Positions 45,209-53,791 of a DNA stretch of 64,000 nt are shown piece by piece. The notes below the pieces were generated by a model. The model saw only the letters and a program-made list of their open reading frames with translations. It was not told the origin of the DNA and searched no databases. Every line of letters begins with the position of its first letter. Position 1 is the first letter of the stretch. The DNA is from Planctomycetota bacterium (GTDB lineage: Bacteria > Planctomycetota > UBA1135 > UBA2386): assembly GCA_016716265.1 (NCBI GenBank), contig JADJWQ010000001.1, positions 1,984,001-2,048,000 on the forward strand, written 5' to 3'. Position numbers and translations under genes: made by a program.

Positions 45209-46398
45209 TCAGAAGCTCGCACCGTTGTTCGGAGCGCCGGTGTACAGGCCGACCATGTATCGCATGTATGCGAGCTCGTGATGTGGCTCGAGATCGCTTG
45301 CGTTCTCGATGCTCGGCATGCCCCCTGCAACGAACGGCGGTTCTCCCGGTCCCGGCGTCGGGCCTCCGAAGCTGCCGTTCTCGTAGTGCGGGACGGCACC
45401 GGCCGGGATCGTCTCGATATGCGTCCACTTGATCTTGTGCGTGATCGAACCGCCGCAGAGAACGTATGTCGTGAAGCGCATCGTGACCTTGATCTCCGTG
45501 ACAGTCACTCCCGGGTTCGCACCCTGGATGTCGTTCACGATCCCGGTCGGGTCGACGATGTTCGGTGCGTCCTCCATGTAGGTCGACAGACCGGCGTCGC
45601 GCGCCGGATACTCACCGTCGAGCGTGGGATTGAATCCTGGCGGCGTGTTGGATCCGGTCGCCTCGAGTCTCGAGTCGACGTACGTGCTGCTCCCGTCCAA
45701 CTTCATGTCATGCCCGTTGTTGCTGGACAAGGGTTCCTCCGCGCCGCCACTACCAGAGACCTGCGGAGGCGGAAGCGGGCCCTGCTTGAAGCCCGTCCAT
45801 TCAACGGTCACGGTGATGAACTGAATGAAATGGGCACCGATGCACGGCGAGTAGATGTCGATGACGTCCCATCCGGGAACGTTGTCGAAGAAGCCACGCC
45901 CGAGGACGAACGGACCGTCGGACGCCCCAGCGACCACGGCGCCCTGCGTGACGCTCACGCTGATCGAGCCGATCGACCCCGAGTAGGCCCACCCGTCGAG
46001 ATCCTGGGACAGCGGAATCACGGTCCCGAAGTCGTTCAACGTCAGGAGGTAGCTCGGTGTGTCCGTGAGGCCGACGTCGATCAGGGTGGTGGAGCCGAAC
46101 GGCGTCACTGCCATGAACAGGTTCTTGGGGGACTCCGGAAGGGCCACTGCGTCAGCCTGGAAGCCCAGGTTCCTGTACCGAGATCGGCGACCCGGAAGTC
46201 GAGAGAGCCCTCGACCAGCCAGACCGGCCCTTGCCCCACGTAGGAGCCATTCGCGTATCCCTCGCCGGGTGGGCCCTGTTGGAGCGCGACCGCTCCCGCC
46301 ATGGCCATCGCCGCGGTCATGGTCACGGCGAGGATCAGCGCCGCGACGTGGGGGAAGCCGACCACCGGTGTCCGGTCGAAAGTCGGTCGGGTCTCCAT
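45209..46398 (-). pseudogene. Exported hypothetical protein gene with a frameshift
   Basis: From ATG 46398 the minus strand encodes METRPTFDRTPV, a hydrophobic segment (VAALILAVTMTAAMAMAGAV) and a secreted region ending near VEGSLDFRVADLGTG. The coherent sequence then continues in another frame (NLGFQADAVALPESPKNLFM and onward to ASF at 45212), so a shift is needed around 46160-46190. The second part is a beta-rich secreted domain with VTVEWTGFKQGP, SSNNGHDMKLDGSSTYVDSR and a C-terminal HELAYMRYMVGLYTGAP. No family recognised. The shift could be a mutation, an assembly error or, less likely, programmed frameshifting; no slippery heptamer is evident. It is the only gene between the two 106-bp repeats. 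Confidence 0.7.
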
Positions 46399-46598
46399 GC
46401 TCGCAGGGTGAACGCAAATGAAGGAACTCATTCGGATGGACCTCTCGGATCACGGGTTCTCGACGGTCCCCGCCGCGCATCCCTGCGAGACGAGGATTGC
46501 CTTCCGGAAGGGCGTCGGCGGTCTCCCCACCGGAGCCGAATTCGGACGAATGCACGCGGGGCGCGGAAGCCGGCCGGAGTCGAGCGGCCGACAGGATC

Positions 46599-46704
46599 GC
46601 TGGCGAGCCAGCGCGGCCACCCGACCCGCATGCTCGAGCACGGCTTCTCGTTCGCGGACACCGACCTCGACGCCACGCTCGCGCGGCTCGTGCGGAGCGG
46701 CTGA
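46599..46704 (+). repeat. Direct repeat copy 2: displaced 3' fragment of the oxidoreductase gene
   Basis: Matches 44966-45071 at 101 of 106 positions and still encodes MLEHGFSFADTDLD and the stop, but has no gene body in front of it. The similarity fades within a few bases after the stop codon and at the 5' boundary. Confidence 0.92.
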
Positions 46705-46814
46705 CGGTCGCGGCCACCGAAAGCGCGCAGCGCGGGTGTGACGGTCGCCGCGCCGCGCTGCTCGGTGCGTGAGCCAGCCGAACGGCGGCAGAAACCGACC
46801 CGAGGAGCCACGCG

Positions 46815-47966
46815 ATGAACCGAACCGTCACCCCCGTCCTGACCTTGCTCGCCGGCGCCGCCCTGGCAGGCGCGCCGAACGCACAGCAGGTCCTCTCCTA
46901 CCTCCCGAACGCGGGCGGATCCCGCTTCGCCGAGGAATGCGTCCCGAGCCCGGCCTGCGGCGGCCCGGGCGTCGTCGACTACTCGATGTTCCCGGCCCCG
47001 GCCATGGCGGTGGCCGGACCGCTCGCCGGAGCGGTGTGCCTCGACGACCGCAGCGGCGTGATCTACGCGACCAACGGCGTCGGCGTGATCACCCGCTCGC
47101 GCTACCCGAACCTCACCTGCGCCGGCTCGGGCGGCGTGCTGCCGAACCTGCCGATCCCCGGCATGGTCGGCGTCGTCACCGGCATGGCGGTCGATCCGGT
47201 CAGCAAGCGGCTGTTCCTGACCAACGGCACCACGATCTTCGAGTTCGACCCGCCGGCCGGCATGGCGCTCGTGTCGTCGTGGCCCGCGGCCCCGCTGAAC
47301 TTCCTGACCGGCCTCGATTACGACATCGACCGTCCCGGCGTGCTGACCGCCGTGTCGAGTGCCGCCGAGGTCGCGCTCTACACGATCGGCGGCGGTCTGG
47401 TCGGCGTCAGCCCGGCCACCTACCCCTGGCCCGGCGCCGAGGCGATCGGCGTCGCGCGCGACCGGACCGATCCCGCATTCGGGCGCACCCTCGTGCTGCA
47501 CCGCAATGGCGAGCTCTACGACCATTCGACCGGCGCGCTGGTCCGCACGCGGGCGGCGGGCCGCGTCGGTCTGACCTTCCTGCCGGCGCCATTGCGCCTG
47601 CCGAGCGGCAGGTCCTGCGCGGGGATCGTCCCGGATCCGAAGGTCAGCGCGTTCCCGCTCGCCGGCTCGGTGACGTTCGGTCTCGAGCTGTGCAACCTGC
47701 CGCCCGGGACGCCGTTCGCGCTGCTGCTGCTCGACGTCCCCGCGGTGCCGGCGCCAGTGCTGCTGCCCGCCGGCGCGGTGTGGTTCGGCGCCGCGCCCGC
47801 GTCGCTCCCGGTGCCGGTCGGCGGTGCGCCGTCGGTCGCGGTGCCGCTGCCGCTCGCCGGCCTGCCGGTGCCGCTCGGCTTCGACGCGCAATGGGCGATC
47901 CCGTGCCCGGCCGCGCCGACCGGCTTCATCTTCACCGACGGCCTGCAGGTCGAGCTGGCGCGCTGA
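46815..47966 (+). CDS. Secreted protein with propeller-like body and C-terminal cysteine-containing domain
   Basis: 383 residues. ATG 46815 has a good ribosome-binding site (GAGGAG, spacing about 7) and opens a signal peptide (MNRTVTPVLTLLAGAALAG). The middle part has repeated strand motifs like GVIYATNGVGVITRS, GMAVDPVSKRLFLTNGTTIF and GLDYDIDRPGVLTAV, suggesting a beta-propeller. The last ~115 residues start GRSCAGIVPDPKVSAF and run through ELCNLPPGTPFALLLLD to the end; this domain is related in pattern to the C-termini of the decayed gene at 1-1262 and the proteins at 58863 and 62461. Function unknown; probably attached to or passing the cell surface. It ends four bases before the convergent RlmN-type gene. 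Confidence 0.8.
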   Translation: MNRTVTPVLTLLAGAALAGAPNAQQVLSYLPNAGGSRFAEECVPSPACGGPGVVDYSMFPAPAMAVAGPLAGAVCLDDRSGVIYATNGVGVITRSRYPNLTCAGSGGVLPNLPIPGMVGVVTGMAVDPVSKRLFLTNGTTIFEFDPPAGMALVSSWPAAPLNFLTGLDYDIDRPGVLTAVSSAAEVALYTIGGGLVGVSPATYPWPGAEAIGVARDRTDPAFGRTLVLHRNGELYDHSTGALVRTRAAGRVGLTFLPAPLRLPSGRSCAGIVPDPKVSAFPLAGSVTFGLELCNLPPGTPFALLLLDVPAVPAPVLLPAGAVWFGAAPASLPVPVGGAPSVAVPLPLAGLPVPLGFDAQWAIPCPAAPTGFIFTDGLQVELAR

Positions 47967-47969
47967 CCG

Positions 47970-48986
47970 TCACGCTTCGCGCCGCACCGCGATCGCCGGG
48001 TCCGCCCACATGGCACGGAGCTGACCGCACGCCGCCTCGGCGTCGGCACCCGCGGACCGCCGGACCGTCGCCAGCACCCCGAGCGCGCGCAGGCGACGGA
48101 CGATCTCGATCGCGCGCTCGATGCCGGGGCTCTCGAACGGAATGCCGGCCACCGGGTTCCACGGGATGACGTTCACGTAGGCCGCCCGCCCCTCGAAGGT
48201 CCGCCCCCATTCCGCGACATCGGCATCGCTGTCGTTGACGCCCCGCAGGAGCGTCCACGCGTATTGCACGGGCCGGCCGACGTGCAATGCGTAGGCATCG
48301 CCACGCTCGAGCAGCTCGCCGACCGTCAAGCTGCTGCCGGGCACGAGCCGCCGCCGCAGTTCCTGGTCCAACGTGTGCATGGAGATCGCGAGGTTCGGCC
48401 GGTTGCGCCGCCCCAGCAGCGCACCGGGCACGCGACCCGAGCCGACCGTCGACAGCGTCTGCCGCGCAGCCTGGATCCCACCGTCGTCCGCCAGCACGTC
48501 GAGGGCCTCGAGCACCGCGCTCAGATTGTGGCTCGGCTCGCCGACGCCCATGTAGACGACCCTGCCGACGGTCGGCTGCAGACGGCGCGCATGTACGATC
48601 TGCTCGAGGATCTCGGCGGTGGTGAGATTGCGGCTCAGCCCATGGAGCCCGCTCGCGCAGAACGGGCACTGCACGGCGCAGCCGACCTGCGTCGATACGC
48701 ATACCGAGTCGTCGGGCATCACGACGGTCTCGATGCCGCGGTCGTCGGCGAGGCGGATCGCCATCCGGACGGTGCCGTCGCGGGAGTGGACTTCGTCGAC
48801 TACCTCGCTGCGCACCGACGTGGCGAGCCATCCATCGAGGTGTGCGCGGTCGTCGTCCGACAGCCGCAGACCGCGCGACTCGAACGCGGCGTCGTCGCAG
48901 GTGAATCCCGCGAGCACCAGGCGCCGCGCGAGGCGCGCCTTCGCGTCCGCGAGGTCCGGCGCGAGCGCCGCGAGCCCGGGGCTCAC
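47970..48986 (-). CDS. rlmN: RlmN/Cfr-family radical SAM RNA methyltransferase
   Basis: 338 residues from GTG 48986. The radical-SAM cluster motif is CAVQCPFCASG (CxxxCxxC). The methyl-carrying cysteine near the C-terminus is in EAACGQLRAMW, and VCVSTQVGC contains the upstream conserved cysteine, as in RlmN, which methylates C2 of A2503 in 23S rRNA (and A37 of some tRNAs). YMGVGEPSHNL and SMHTLDQELRRRLVP are also family features. The GTG start overlaps the stop of the biotin-carrier gene (GTGA), so it is the last gene of an operon with acyl-CoA carboxylase subunits, an unusual partner. A second RlmN elsewhere would make this a Cfr-like or divergent paralogue; the gene name is tentative. Confidence 0.85.
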   Translation of the reverse strand: MSPGLAALAPDLADAKARLARRLVLAGFTCDDAAFESRGLRLSDDDRAHLDGWLATSVRSEVVDEVHSRDGTVRMAIRLADDRGIETVVMPDDSVCVSTQVGCAVQCPFCASGLHGLSRNLTTAEILEQIVHARRLQPTVGRVVYMGVGEPSHNLSAVLEALDVLADDGGIQAARQTLSTVGSGRVPGALLGRRNRPNLAISMHTLDQELRRRLVPGSSLTVGELLERGDAYALHVGRPVQYAWTLLRGVNDSDADVAEWGRTFEGRAAYVNVIPWNPVAGIPFESPGIERAIEIVRRLRALGVLATVRRSAGADAEAACGQLRAMWADPAIAVRREA

Positions 48987-49513
48987 GGCGCCGCCTCGCC
49001 CGGCGCCGGATCCGGTTCGATGCGCACGATCGTGTTCCCCGAGTCGACCTGCTGACCGGCCTCCGCGCCGACCTCGACGACCGTGCCCGCGATCGAGGCG
49101 ACGAGCTTGTGCTCCATCTTCATCGCCGAGACCACCGCGACGGTGCGACCCGGTTCGACCCGCTCGCCGACCGCGACGTGCACCGCGAGCAGGGTCCCGG
49201 TCATCGGTGCGGTCAGCAGACCGCCGCCGCCGGCCTCGTCGGCCTTGCGCCCGCGGAACGGACGCAGCGTGAAGGTCTGGCCGTCGACGCGCACCATCGA
49301 GCCGCCGCCGTCGCCGCGCGGCGCGACGGCCGCGACGTGCTGCCGGCCGTCGAGCTCGAACGCGAGCCGACCATCGGCCATCCGCAGCGCCGTGGTCTCG
49401 TAGCTCCGATCGCCGACGCGGACGCGCCAGGTGTCGCCGGCGACGTGCTCCGCGGAGACGGTCAGCTTGCCGTCGCCCGCAGCCGCGTCGACGAAGTCGC
49501 GCCGCAGGCTCAT
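48983..49513 (-). CDS. Biotin carboxyl carrier subunit of acyl-CoA carboxylase (C-terminal half of an alpha subunit)
   Basis: 176 residues from ATG 49513. Residues 1-88 correspond to the BT (linker) domain of methylcrotonyl/propionyl-CoA carboxylase alpha chains, and residues about 98-168 form the biotinyl domain with SAMKMEHK, biotin on Lys132. Its start overlaps the stop of the biotin carboxylase gene (ATGA), so together they make up one alpha subunit divided in two chains. The partner carboxyltransferase beta subunit is not in the window. The product delivers carboxybiotin in the carboxylation of an acyl-CoA (leucine or odd-chain/branched acid metabolism). Confidence 0.9.
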   Translation of the reverse strand: MSLRRDFVDAAAGDGKLTVSAEHVAGDTWRVRVGDRSYETTALRMADGRLAFELDGRQHVAAVAPRGDGGGSMVRVDGQTFTLRPFRGRKADEAGGGGLLTAPMTGTLLAVHVAVGERVEPGRTVAVVSAMKMEHKLVASIAGTVVEVGAEAGQQVDSGNTIVRIEPDPAPGEAAP

Positions 49514-51063
49514 CGCGCACCTCCCACCGCGGCCACCCGGAAGCCCGCGAGGCGCGACCACAGCGCGGTCGAGCCCGCGCCGACCGTCGCCTCGCCGGTC
49601 CCCGCCGCACCGGCCGGCGCCTCGCCACCGGCGCCGAGCACCGCCGCCAGGATCGCCGCGACGTAGGCGGAGTCGGGGATCGCGGGCGCGCGCGGCGCGC
49701 ACAGGTCCGGATCGAGGTCGAGCATGTCGGTGCGGAGATCGCCGGCGACGAAGCGCGCGTCCCGGACGACGCGGCGCAGGAAGTCGACGTTGGTCGGGAT
49801 GCCGAGGTAGACCGAATCGCGCAATGCCTCGTCGAGCCGACGACATGCGGTGCGCCGGTCGGGGGCGTGCACGATCAGCTTCGCGAGCATCGGGTCGTAG
49901 TGCACGGTGATCTCGGCACCGCCGCGGACGCCCGAGTCGACGCGGATACCGGGCCCCTCGGCCTCCAGCACGCGCGTCAACCGTCCCGCCGCCGGCAGGA
50001 AGCCCTGCTCGGGAACCTCGGCGTAGATGCGCGCCTCGATCGCGTGGCCGCGCGGCGGTGGCACGCCGTCGGGCAGCAGATCGCGCAGCCGCGCGCCCGC
50101 CGCGACCGCCAGCTGCAGGTGCACGAGATCCAGGCCGGTCACGCATTCCGTGACCGGGTGCTCGACCTGCAGGCGCGTATTGACCTCGAGGAAGTAGAAG
50201 CGCCGGTCCTCGTCGAGCAGGAACTCGACGGTCCCCGCATTGCGATAGCCGACCGCCTTCGCAAGCCGCACCGCCGCCTCGCCCATCCGCGCGCGCAGTT
50301 CCGGGTCGACGATCGGCGACGGCGCCTCCTCGAGTACCTTCTGGTGCCGGCGCTGCACGGAGCACTCGCGCTCGTGGAACGACAGCACGTCGCCGTGCAG
50401 GTCGCCGAGGATCTGGATCTCGACGTGGCGCGCGGGCAGCACCCGCCGCTCGAGCAGCATGCGGTCGTCGCCGAACGCGCTCTTCGCCTCGCGCTTGCCG
50501 GCGTGCAGTGCGTCGAGGAAGTCGGCGGCTCGCTCGACGAGCCGCATGCCCTTGCCGCCACCGCCGGCGGACGCCTTGACCAGCAGCGGGAAGCCGATCT
50601 CCTCGGCCTTCGCCAGCCACGCGGCGTCGTCGGGCAGGTCGCCGTCGAAGCCCGGCACCACCGGCACGCCGGCGGCGACCGCGATGCGGCGCGCGGCGCG
50701 CTTGCCGCCGACCTGCTCCATGGTGTCGCCGGTCGGCCCGATGAAGGTCAGGCCCGCGGCCTCGACCGCGCGCGCGAACGCGGCGTTCTCGCTGAGGAAC
50801 CCATAGCCCGGATGCACCGCATCGCAGCCGGCCGACGCCGCCGCGTCGAGCAGGCGCGCGATGTCGAGGTAGCTCTCGGCGGCGCTGCGGCCACCGATCG
50901 CGACCGCGTGGTCGGCGGCGTGGCGGTGCGCGGCGTCGCGGTCGGCGTCGCTGAATACGGCGACCGACTCGACGCCGCACTCGCGCAGCCCGCGGCACAC
51001 GCGGATCGCGATCTCGCCGCGGTTCGCGACCAGCACGCGGCGGAACGGAGGGGCGGACACCAT
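49510..51063 (-). CDS. Biotin carboxylase subunit of acyl-CoA carboxylase
   Basis: 517 residues from ATG 51063 (a GTG immediately follows). Typical biotin carboxylase: RRVLVANRGEIAIRV at the start, ATP-grasp motif KASAGGGGKGM, EVNTRLQVEHPVTE with catalytic Glu/Arg, and the C-terminal domain with RGHAIEARIYAEVPEQGF. The protein has an extra 65-residue tail after DLDPDLC (including AYVAAILAAVLG and TALWSRLAGFRV) that matches the linker of single-chain MCC/PCC alpha subunits, where the chain would continue into the BT domain. Here it stops and the next gene takes over with an ATGA overlap. It carboxylates biotin with ATP and bicarbonate. Divergent from the small gene at 51158 with 94 bases between. 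Confidence 0.93.
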   Translation of the reverse strand: MVSAPPFRRVLVANRGEIAIRVCRGLRECGVESVAVFSDADRDAAHRHAADHAVAIGGRSAAESYLDIARLLDAAASAGCDAVHPGYGFLSENAAFARAVEAAGLTFIGPTGDTMEQVGGKRAARRIAVAAGVPVVPGFDGDLPDDAAWLAKAEEIGFPLLVKASAGGGGKGMRLVERAADFLDALHAGKREAKSAFGDDRMLLERRVLPARHVEIQILGDLHGDVLSFHERECSVQRRHQKVLEEAPSPIVDPELRARMGEAAVRLAKAVGYRNAGTVEFLLDEDRRFYFLEVNTRLQVEHPVTECVTGLDLVHLQLAVAAGARLRDLLPDGVPPPRGHAIEARIYAEVPEQGFLPAAGRLTRVLEAEGPGIRVDSGVRGGAEITVHYDPMLAKLIVHAPDRRTACRRLDEALRDSVYLGIPTNVDFLRRVVRDARFVAGDLRTDMLDLDPDLCAPRAPAIPDSAYVAAILAAVLGAGGEAPAGAAGTGEATVGAGSTALWSRLAGFRVAAVGGAR

Positions 51064-51157
51064 GGGGCGACAGGTTAGCCGAGCGACCGCGCGACCGCCG
51101 GCCGCGCCCAGGGAATCCCCGCAGCGGGTCGGGCAGGGTGCCGCTACCATCCGCGTC

Positions 51158-51559
51158 GTGGAGCGCATCGACCTCAGGGAAGTGCCGCGGAACCTCGCGG
51201 ACATCGTGCACCTCGTCCACGGCAGCAAGGCCCGGCTGGTCGTCCACGACGCCAACGGGCCGATCGGCTCGTTCGTGTCGCTCGCCGACCTGGAGTTGCT
51301 CGAGCACGTCGCCGGCGACCCGAAGCGGCTGCCGGCGCGCCGCGACCTCGCCGACCTGCGCAAGGCGCTCGGCGGCGCACACGCGCGGGACGCGTTCGCG
51401 CAGCGGGGCATCCTGCTCCGCGACGGCGAGGAGGCGATCGCGCTGGTGCCGCTCGCGGACGTCGAGGCGCTCGAGGGCATCGACACGCAGCTCGACCTCG
51501 AGGTCGCGCGGCGCATGCTCGAGGACGCGTTGCGCGAGCGGGACGGCGAGGGCGACTGA
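51158..51559 (+). CDS. Phd/YefM-antitoxin-like protein with two similar modules
   Basis: 133 residues from GTG 51158 (earlier in-frame starts lie inside the divergent gene's leader). Residues about 8-45 (LREVPRNLADIVHLVHGSKA, then RLVVHDANGPIGSFVSLADLE) resemble the N-terminal operator-binding region of Phd/YefM antitoxins. A second, similar strand-helix unit follows at about 85-115 (GILLRDGEEAIALVPLADVE). No toxin of the Doc/YoeB type is next to it; instead its stop overlaps the start of a secreted phosphodiesterase-esterase gene (TGATG). It may be an autoregulator or an orphan antitoxin; DNA binding is inferred from weak similarity. Confidence 0.7.
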   Translation: MERIDLREVPRNLADIVHLVHGSKARLVVHDANGPIGSFVSLADLELLEHVAGDPKRLPARRDLADLRKALGGAHARDAFAQRGILLRDGEEAIALVPLADVEALEGIDTQLDLEVARRMLEDALRERDGEGD

Positions 51560-53670
51560 TGGCCGCCTCGCTCCGCGGCATCACGATCCGGGTCGTCGCG
51601 GCGCTCACGGCAGTGCTCGCCCCGGCGCCGCCCGCGCAGGTGACGCCGCTGCCGCGCGCACACGCGCACAACGACTACGAGCACGACCAGCCGCTGCTCG
51701 ACGCGCTCGCGCACGGCTTCATGAGCGTCGAGGCCGACGTCCACCTGGTCGGTGACGAGCTGCTGGTCGCCCACGACCGCGACCGGTGCGTGCCCGGCCG
51801 CACGCTGCGCGCGCTGTACCTCGAGCCGCTCGCCGAGCGCGTGCGCCGCAATGGTGGCCGCGTGTATGCGGGTGGACCGTCCGAGCTGCAATTGCTGATC
51901 GACTTCAAGACCGGTGGCGAGGCGACCTGGCGCGCGGTGGCGCGCGAGCTCGCGGCGTACGCACCGATGCTGTCCCGGTTCCGCAGCGGCGCGCCGCGCG
52001 AGCCGCGCGCGGTGCTCGCGGTGCTCAGCGGCGCGGCGCCGGCGGAGCTCGTGCTCGCCGAGCCCGACCGCCTGTGCGGCCTCGACCGCTGGTTCGACGA
52101 CGCCGAGCGCAGCGGCGACGCGAACGCCTGCCCGCTGATCAGCGCGCGCTGGGGCAGCCAGTTCCAGTGGCACGGCGCCGGCGCCTTTCCCGCCGCCGAG
52201 CGCGCGAAGCTCGTCGCGCTGTGCGCACGGGCCCACGCCGCCGGCCGCCGCATCCGGTTCTGGGCGGTGCCGGATCGCCCGGTCGTCTGGCGCGAGCTGC
52301 TCGCCGCCGGGGTCGACTGGCTGAACGTCGACGACCTCGCGGCCGCGCGCGACTTCCTGCTCGGCGACGGGCGCGACCTGTGGAGCCGCGCGGCGATCGA
52401 CCGCCTGCTCGACGACCGCTTCGGCGAGCCGGCCGACTGCGACCGCCTCGCCGCGCGCTTCGCGGCGGACGGGCGCTCGATCGACGACGTCGAGCGCCTG
52501 GTGCGCACGCCGCGCGTCACGGTCACGCCGCCGCGCGAGCTGCCGAACGGGGAGCTGATCGGCTGGCTCCCGCTGCGCTGCGACCACGTCGACTACGAGA
52601 CGACGTTCCTGCTCTACCTGCCGAAGGGCCACGACCCGACCCGGCCGAGCCCACTGCTCGTCGTCGGTCACGGCGGCAATGGCGCCATGCAGCTCGAGCG
52701 CGCCCGCCAGGCGGCGCTCGGCGGCACCGCGCCGTGGCGCGAGGTCGCCGACGCGCACGGCATCATCCTCGCGGCGCCGATCACCCAGCGCGGCTGGGGC
52801 GCGATCGGCAATTCGGTCGTCGTGTCGCTGATCTCGCAGCTCCAACGCTGGTTCCACGTCGATCCCGACCGCGTCTACCTGACCGGCCATTCGATGGGCG
52901 GCCATCTCAGCTGGCGCACGGCATTGACGATGTCCGACCGCTTCGGCGCGATCGCCCCGATGAGCGGCGGCTACGACTATGTCGCGCGCGGCGAGCTGCC
53001 GCGGCTGTTCGACGTGCCCGGCTACGCGACGTTCGGGCGCGTCGAGCCGTACGGCATCGCCGACTTCAACCGCCGGATGCGCGGTTGGCTCGCCGCGCAC
53101 GGCTACGACCACTGGCGCATCGTCGAGAAGGACGGCGGCCACGAGATCTTCGCCGACGAGCTCCCCGCCGTCGCCGCGTTCCTGCTCGCCCACCCGCGGG
53201 ATCCGTACCCGCCGGCCGTCTACGCGGCGGCCGGCGCGACGCCGAGCTGGGCGACCGCCGACCGCAACGAGCGCTGGGGCGTCGAGCACACCTGGATCGA
53301 CGGCCGGCCGATCCCGCAGTCGATCGCGCACTGGCTGGAGCTCGCCCCGAATCCCGCGCTGCCACCCGGCGAGCTGCAGCAGGCGCTCGCCCGCGTCGAC
53401 CGCGGCGCGAACCGGATCGACGTCACGTCGAGGGGCGTGCGCGGCTTCCGGCTGCACCTGCACCCGCGGCTCGTCGACTTCGGCCGGCCGCTGCGCGTCG
53501 TCGCCAACGGCGAGACGGTGTTCGCCGGCCGCGTCGAGCCCGACCTCGCCGCGCTCCTGCGCAGGATCCGGGCGTTCGACGATCGCGGCCGCGGCTGCCA
53601 CGCCACGGTCGAGTGCGCGGTGTGGACGGACGCGGCGGTGCCCGTCCCGATGCGAGATCCCCCGCAGTGA
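51559..53670 (+). CDS. Secreted fusion of a PLC-like phosphodiesterase and an alpha/beta-hydrolase esterase
   Basis: 703 residues. A signal peptide covers residues 1-27. Residues about 30-270 resemble the PLC-like phosphodiesterase fold: RAHAHNDYEHDQPLLDAL with His35/His37 and Asn38, MSVEADVHL (Glu58, Asp60) and LVAHDRD (His72), a set that fits metal binding and acid/base catalysis in glycerophosphodiester phosphodiesterase-like proteins. Residues about 350-560 are an alpha/beta-hydrolase of the secreted esterase (LpqC/feruloyl esterase-like) type: oxyanion VVGHGGNGA, nucleophile Ser445 in TGHSMGGHL, catalytic His528 in GGHEIF. A C-terminal beta-domain follows. It may deacylate and cleave a phospholipid or polymer in the cell exterior. 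Start overlaps the previous gene (TGATG). Confidence 0.8.
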   Translation: MAASLRGITIRVVAALTAVLAPAPPAQVTPLPRAHAHNDYEHDQPLLDALAHGFMSVEADVHLVGDELLVAHDRDRCVPGRTLRALYLEPLAERVRRNGGRVYAGGPSELQLLIDFKTGGEATWRAVARELAAYAPMLSRFRSGAPREPRAVLAVLSGAAPAELVLAEPDRLCGLDRWFDDAERSGDANACPLISARWGSQFQWHGAGAFPAAERAKLVALCARAHAAGRRIRFWAVPDRPVVWRELLAAGVDWLNVDDLAAARDFLLGDGRDLWSRAAIDRLLDDRFGEPADCDRLAARFAADGRSIDDVERLVRTPRVTVTPPRELPNGELIGWLPLRCDHVDYETTFLLYLPKGHDPTRPSPLLVVGHGGNGAMQLERARQAALGGTAPWREVADAHGIILAAPITQRGWGAIGNSVVVSLISQLQRWFHVDPDRVYLTGHSMGGHLSWRTALTMSDRFGAIAPMSGGYDYVARGELPRLFDVPGYATFGRVEPYGIADFNRRMRGWLAAHGYDHWRIVEKDGGHEIFADELPAVAAFLLAHPRDPYPPAVYAAAGATPSWATADRNERWGVEHTWIDGRPIPQSIAHWLELAPNPALPPGELQQALARVDRGANRIDVTSRGVRGFRLHLHPRLVDFGRPLRVVANGETVFAGRVEPDLAALLRRIRAFDDRGRGCHATVECAVWTDAAVPVPMRDPPQ

Positions 53671-53791
53671 CCGGTGCCACCGCTCTGCCACGGAAGCGTT
53701 CGAGTTCCGGAGCCATCCTGGCCGAAATCGACTCTGGACCTCGGGCGTTCACCGCCCCGGTGATCCGCCCGGCCGTCGACGAGGACCGACC

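Larger units (their letters stand above)
45072..46704. mobile_element. Candidate 1.63-kb insertion bounded by a 106-bp direct repeat
   Basis: The segment between the intact oxidoreductase stop and the end of the second repeat copy contains one frameshifted exported-protein gene on the minus strand and no recombinase. Hand counts give 35/60, 42/60 and 36/60 GC in lines at 45661, 45721 and 45841 against 45/60 at 44941, so the cargo is less GC-rich than its surroundings. The arrangement mimics integrative elements that enter a gene's 3' end and restore it with their own copy, leaving a displaced fragment. A duplication followed by replacement could also produce it. Confidence 0.5.

Noticed and set aside
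44966..46704. Reading the 106-bp repeats as attL/attR of a tRNA-type integration
   Set aside because: The repeated sequence is protein-coding, not tRNA, and no integrase gene is present; retained only as an insertion of unknown mechanism.
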